Part shown: positions 6,092 through 6,446 of the stretch, in pieces
Position numbering within the stretch: the stretch's first letter is position 1
Layout of the letters: each line of letters starts with the position of its first letter
NCBI GenBank assembly: GCA_021323815.1
Contig: JAJPKG010000084.1
Span: forward strand, 1-6,446
Source: Pseudomonadota bacterium
Lineage (GTDB): Bacteria > Chloroflexota > Ktedonobacteria > Ktedonobacterales > JACDGC01
DNA: 6,446 nt
Direction: 5' to 3'
Made by a program: the position numbers and the translations under genes
Notes under the pieces: model-generated
Database searches by the model: none
Seen by the model: only the letters and a program-made list of their open reading frames with translations
Told to the model about the DNA's origin: nothing

Positions 6092-6196
6092 GTTGCACCA
6101 CCCCTCTTAGGGAACGTCCTTGCGGGATGGCGTAGCGTTGGTCCCTTAGCTCCATGAGGGGGCATGCCCCCAGGAGGTGCAACGGTGGACCCCTAA
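6092..6196 (+). ncRNA. highly structured RNA segment in the leader of the XRE regulator
   Basis: A closing helix GTTGCACC (6092-6099)/GGTGCAAC (6176-6183) encloses two stem-loops, forming a three-way junction. The first arm is CTTAGGGA (6106-6113)/TCCCTTAG (6142-6149), with one T-T mismatch. The second is the palindrome GGGGG-CATG-CCCCC (6158-6171), extended by TCC/GGA. Alternative pairings compete with these: TTAGGG (6107-6112) with CCCTAA (6191-6196), CCACC (6098-6102) with GGTGG (6184-6188), and CCCTC (6102-6106) with GAGGG (6208-6212), part of the XRE ribosome binding site. This looks like a switching cis-regulatory RNA or a mobile-element-associated RNA such as HEARO/omega RNA. I cannot assign a family by eye. 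Confidence 0.5.
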
Positions 6197-6217
6197 ACTC
6201 ATAACGGGAGGGCAATC

Positions 6218-6446
6218 ATGGCTCAACTGGATGAAACCAGCGTCCAGTCACCTGGACTGGGCGACCGCATCAGAGAAGCGCGCATGCGTATCGGCATGAC
6301 GCAAGGTGAACTCGCTGGAACCGACTATTCGGTGTCTTATATTTCAGCAGTCGAGCGGAATAAGATCCGTCCGAGTTTGCGGGCGTTGTCCTGGCTGGCA
6401 GGCAGACTGGGCATGAATCTTTCCGATCTGCTTTCCGTCGAGATAC
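6218..6446 (+). CDS. XRE-family helix-turn-helix regulator, 5' part only
   Basis: The first 76 residues are visible and the frame is open at the right edge. The start ATG has GGAGGG 5 nt upstream. Residues 16-73 form a Cro/C1-type helix-turn-helix: DRIREARMRIGMTQGELA gives helices 1 and 2, SVSYISAVERNKIRPS (38-53) covers the recognition helix and its cap, and the following residues to about 73 complete the bundle. The SYIS-x-x-ER-x-x-I-x-PS pattern is common in Chloroflexota regulators that often carry a C-terminal TPR region, but that part is outside the window. It probably binds DNA as a dimer; its targets are unknown. The long structured leader suggests post-transcriptional control of this gene. 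Confidence 0.93.
   Translation, partial: MAQLDETSVQSPGLGDRIREARMRIGMTQGELAGTDYSVSYISAVERNKIRPSLRALSWLAGRLGMNLSDLLSVEI

Noticed and set aside
6009..6215. 68-codon minus-strand ORF over the structured leader
   Set aside because: It has no ribosome binding site or recognisable motif, and its frame follows from the inverted repeats of the leader rather than from coding constraint.
1..6446. CRISPR array, insertion sequence or prophage genes
   Set aside because: No regularly spaced repeats, transposase, integrase or phage structural gene is visible on either strand. The only mobile-element hint is the unassigned structured RNA at 6092-6196.

Overview
The window looks like a piece of chromosome from a GC-rich bacterium, most likely a Chloroflexota member and perhaps a Ktedonobacteria relative. 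The evidence is indirect: a sulfolipid gene pair of the cyanobacterial/Chloroflexus type, and an XRE-type regulator whose helix-turn-helix has a wording (SYISAVER followed by IRPS) that I associate with Ktedonobacteria and related Chloroflexota. I see no 16S gene or other marker that settles the assignment. Shine-Dalgarno sequences are strong throughout, and promoter-like sites fit a sigma70/SigA consensus.

Left part (1-939, minus strand). A small acidic Ala/Pro-rich protein of unknown function (82 aa) has its own promoter-like site. Next to it, the first codons of another minus-strand gene run off the left edge. A clear tRNA-Leu(TAA) gene follows, with a terminator-like hairpin behind it. 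A striking 38-nt inverted repeat lies in front of it and overlaps its probable promoter.

Middle (940-2079, minus strand). A complete thiolase (acetyl-CoA acyltransferase) with all catalytic residues. It is divergent from the operon to its right across a 237-bp gap.

Core operon (2317-5599, plus strand). Three genes: a DedA/VTT-family membrane protein, then SqdB (UDP-sulfoquinovose synthase), then an SqdX-type GT4 glycosyltransferase. SqdB makes UDP-sulfoquinovose from UDP-glucose and sulfite. SqdX transfers the sulfoquinovose to diacylglycerol to give the sulfolipid SQDG. The DedA protein sits 22 bp upstream of sqdB and is probably co-transcribed, which suggests a membrane-lipid role tied to SQDG. 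A perfect 9-bp hairpin lies between sqdB and sqdX and may tune relative expression.

Right part (5600-6446, plus strand). About 620 bp without a secure gene, visibly more AT-rich in its first half. It holds a near-consensus promoter (TTGACA, 17 bp, TATACT), a weak 52-codon ORF, a perfect 12-bp hairpin and then a compact, highly structured RNA segment. These lead into the 5' part of an XRE-family regulator that is cut off by the right edge. The structured leader, with mutually exclusive pairings and a possible Shine-Dalgarno-masking helix, is the least explained and most interesting element in the window.
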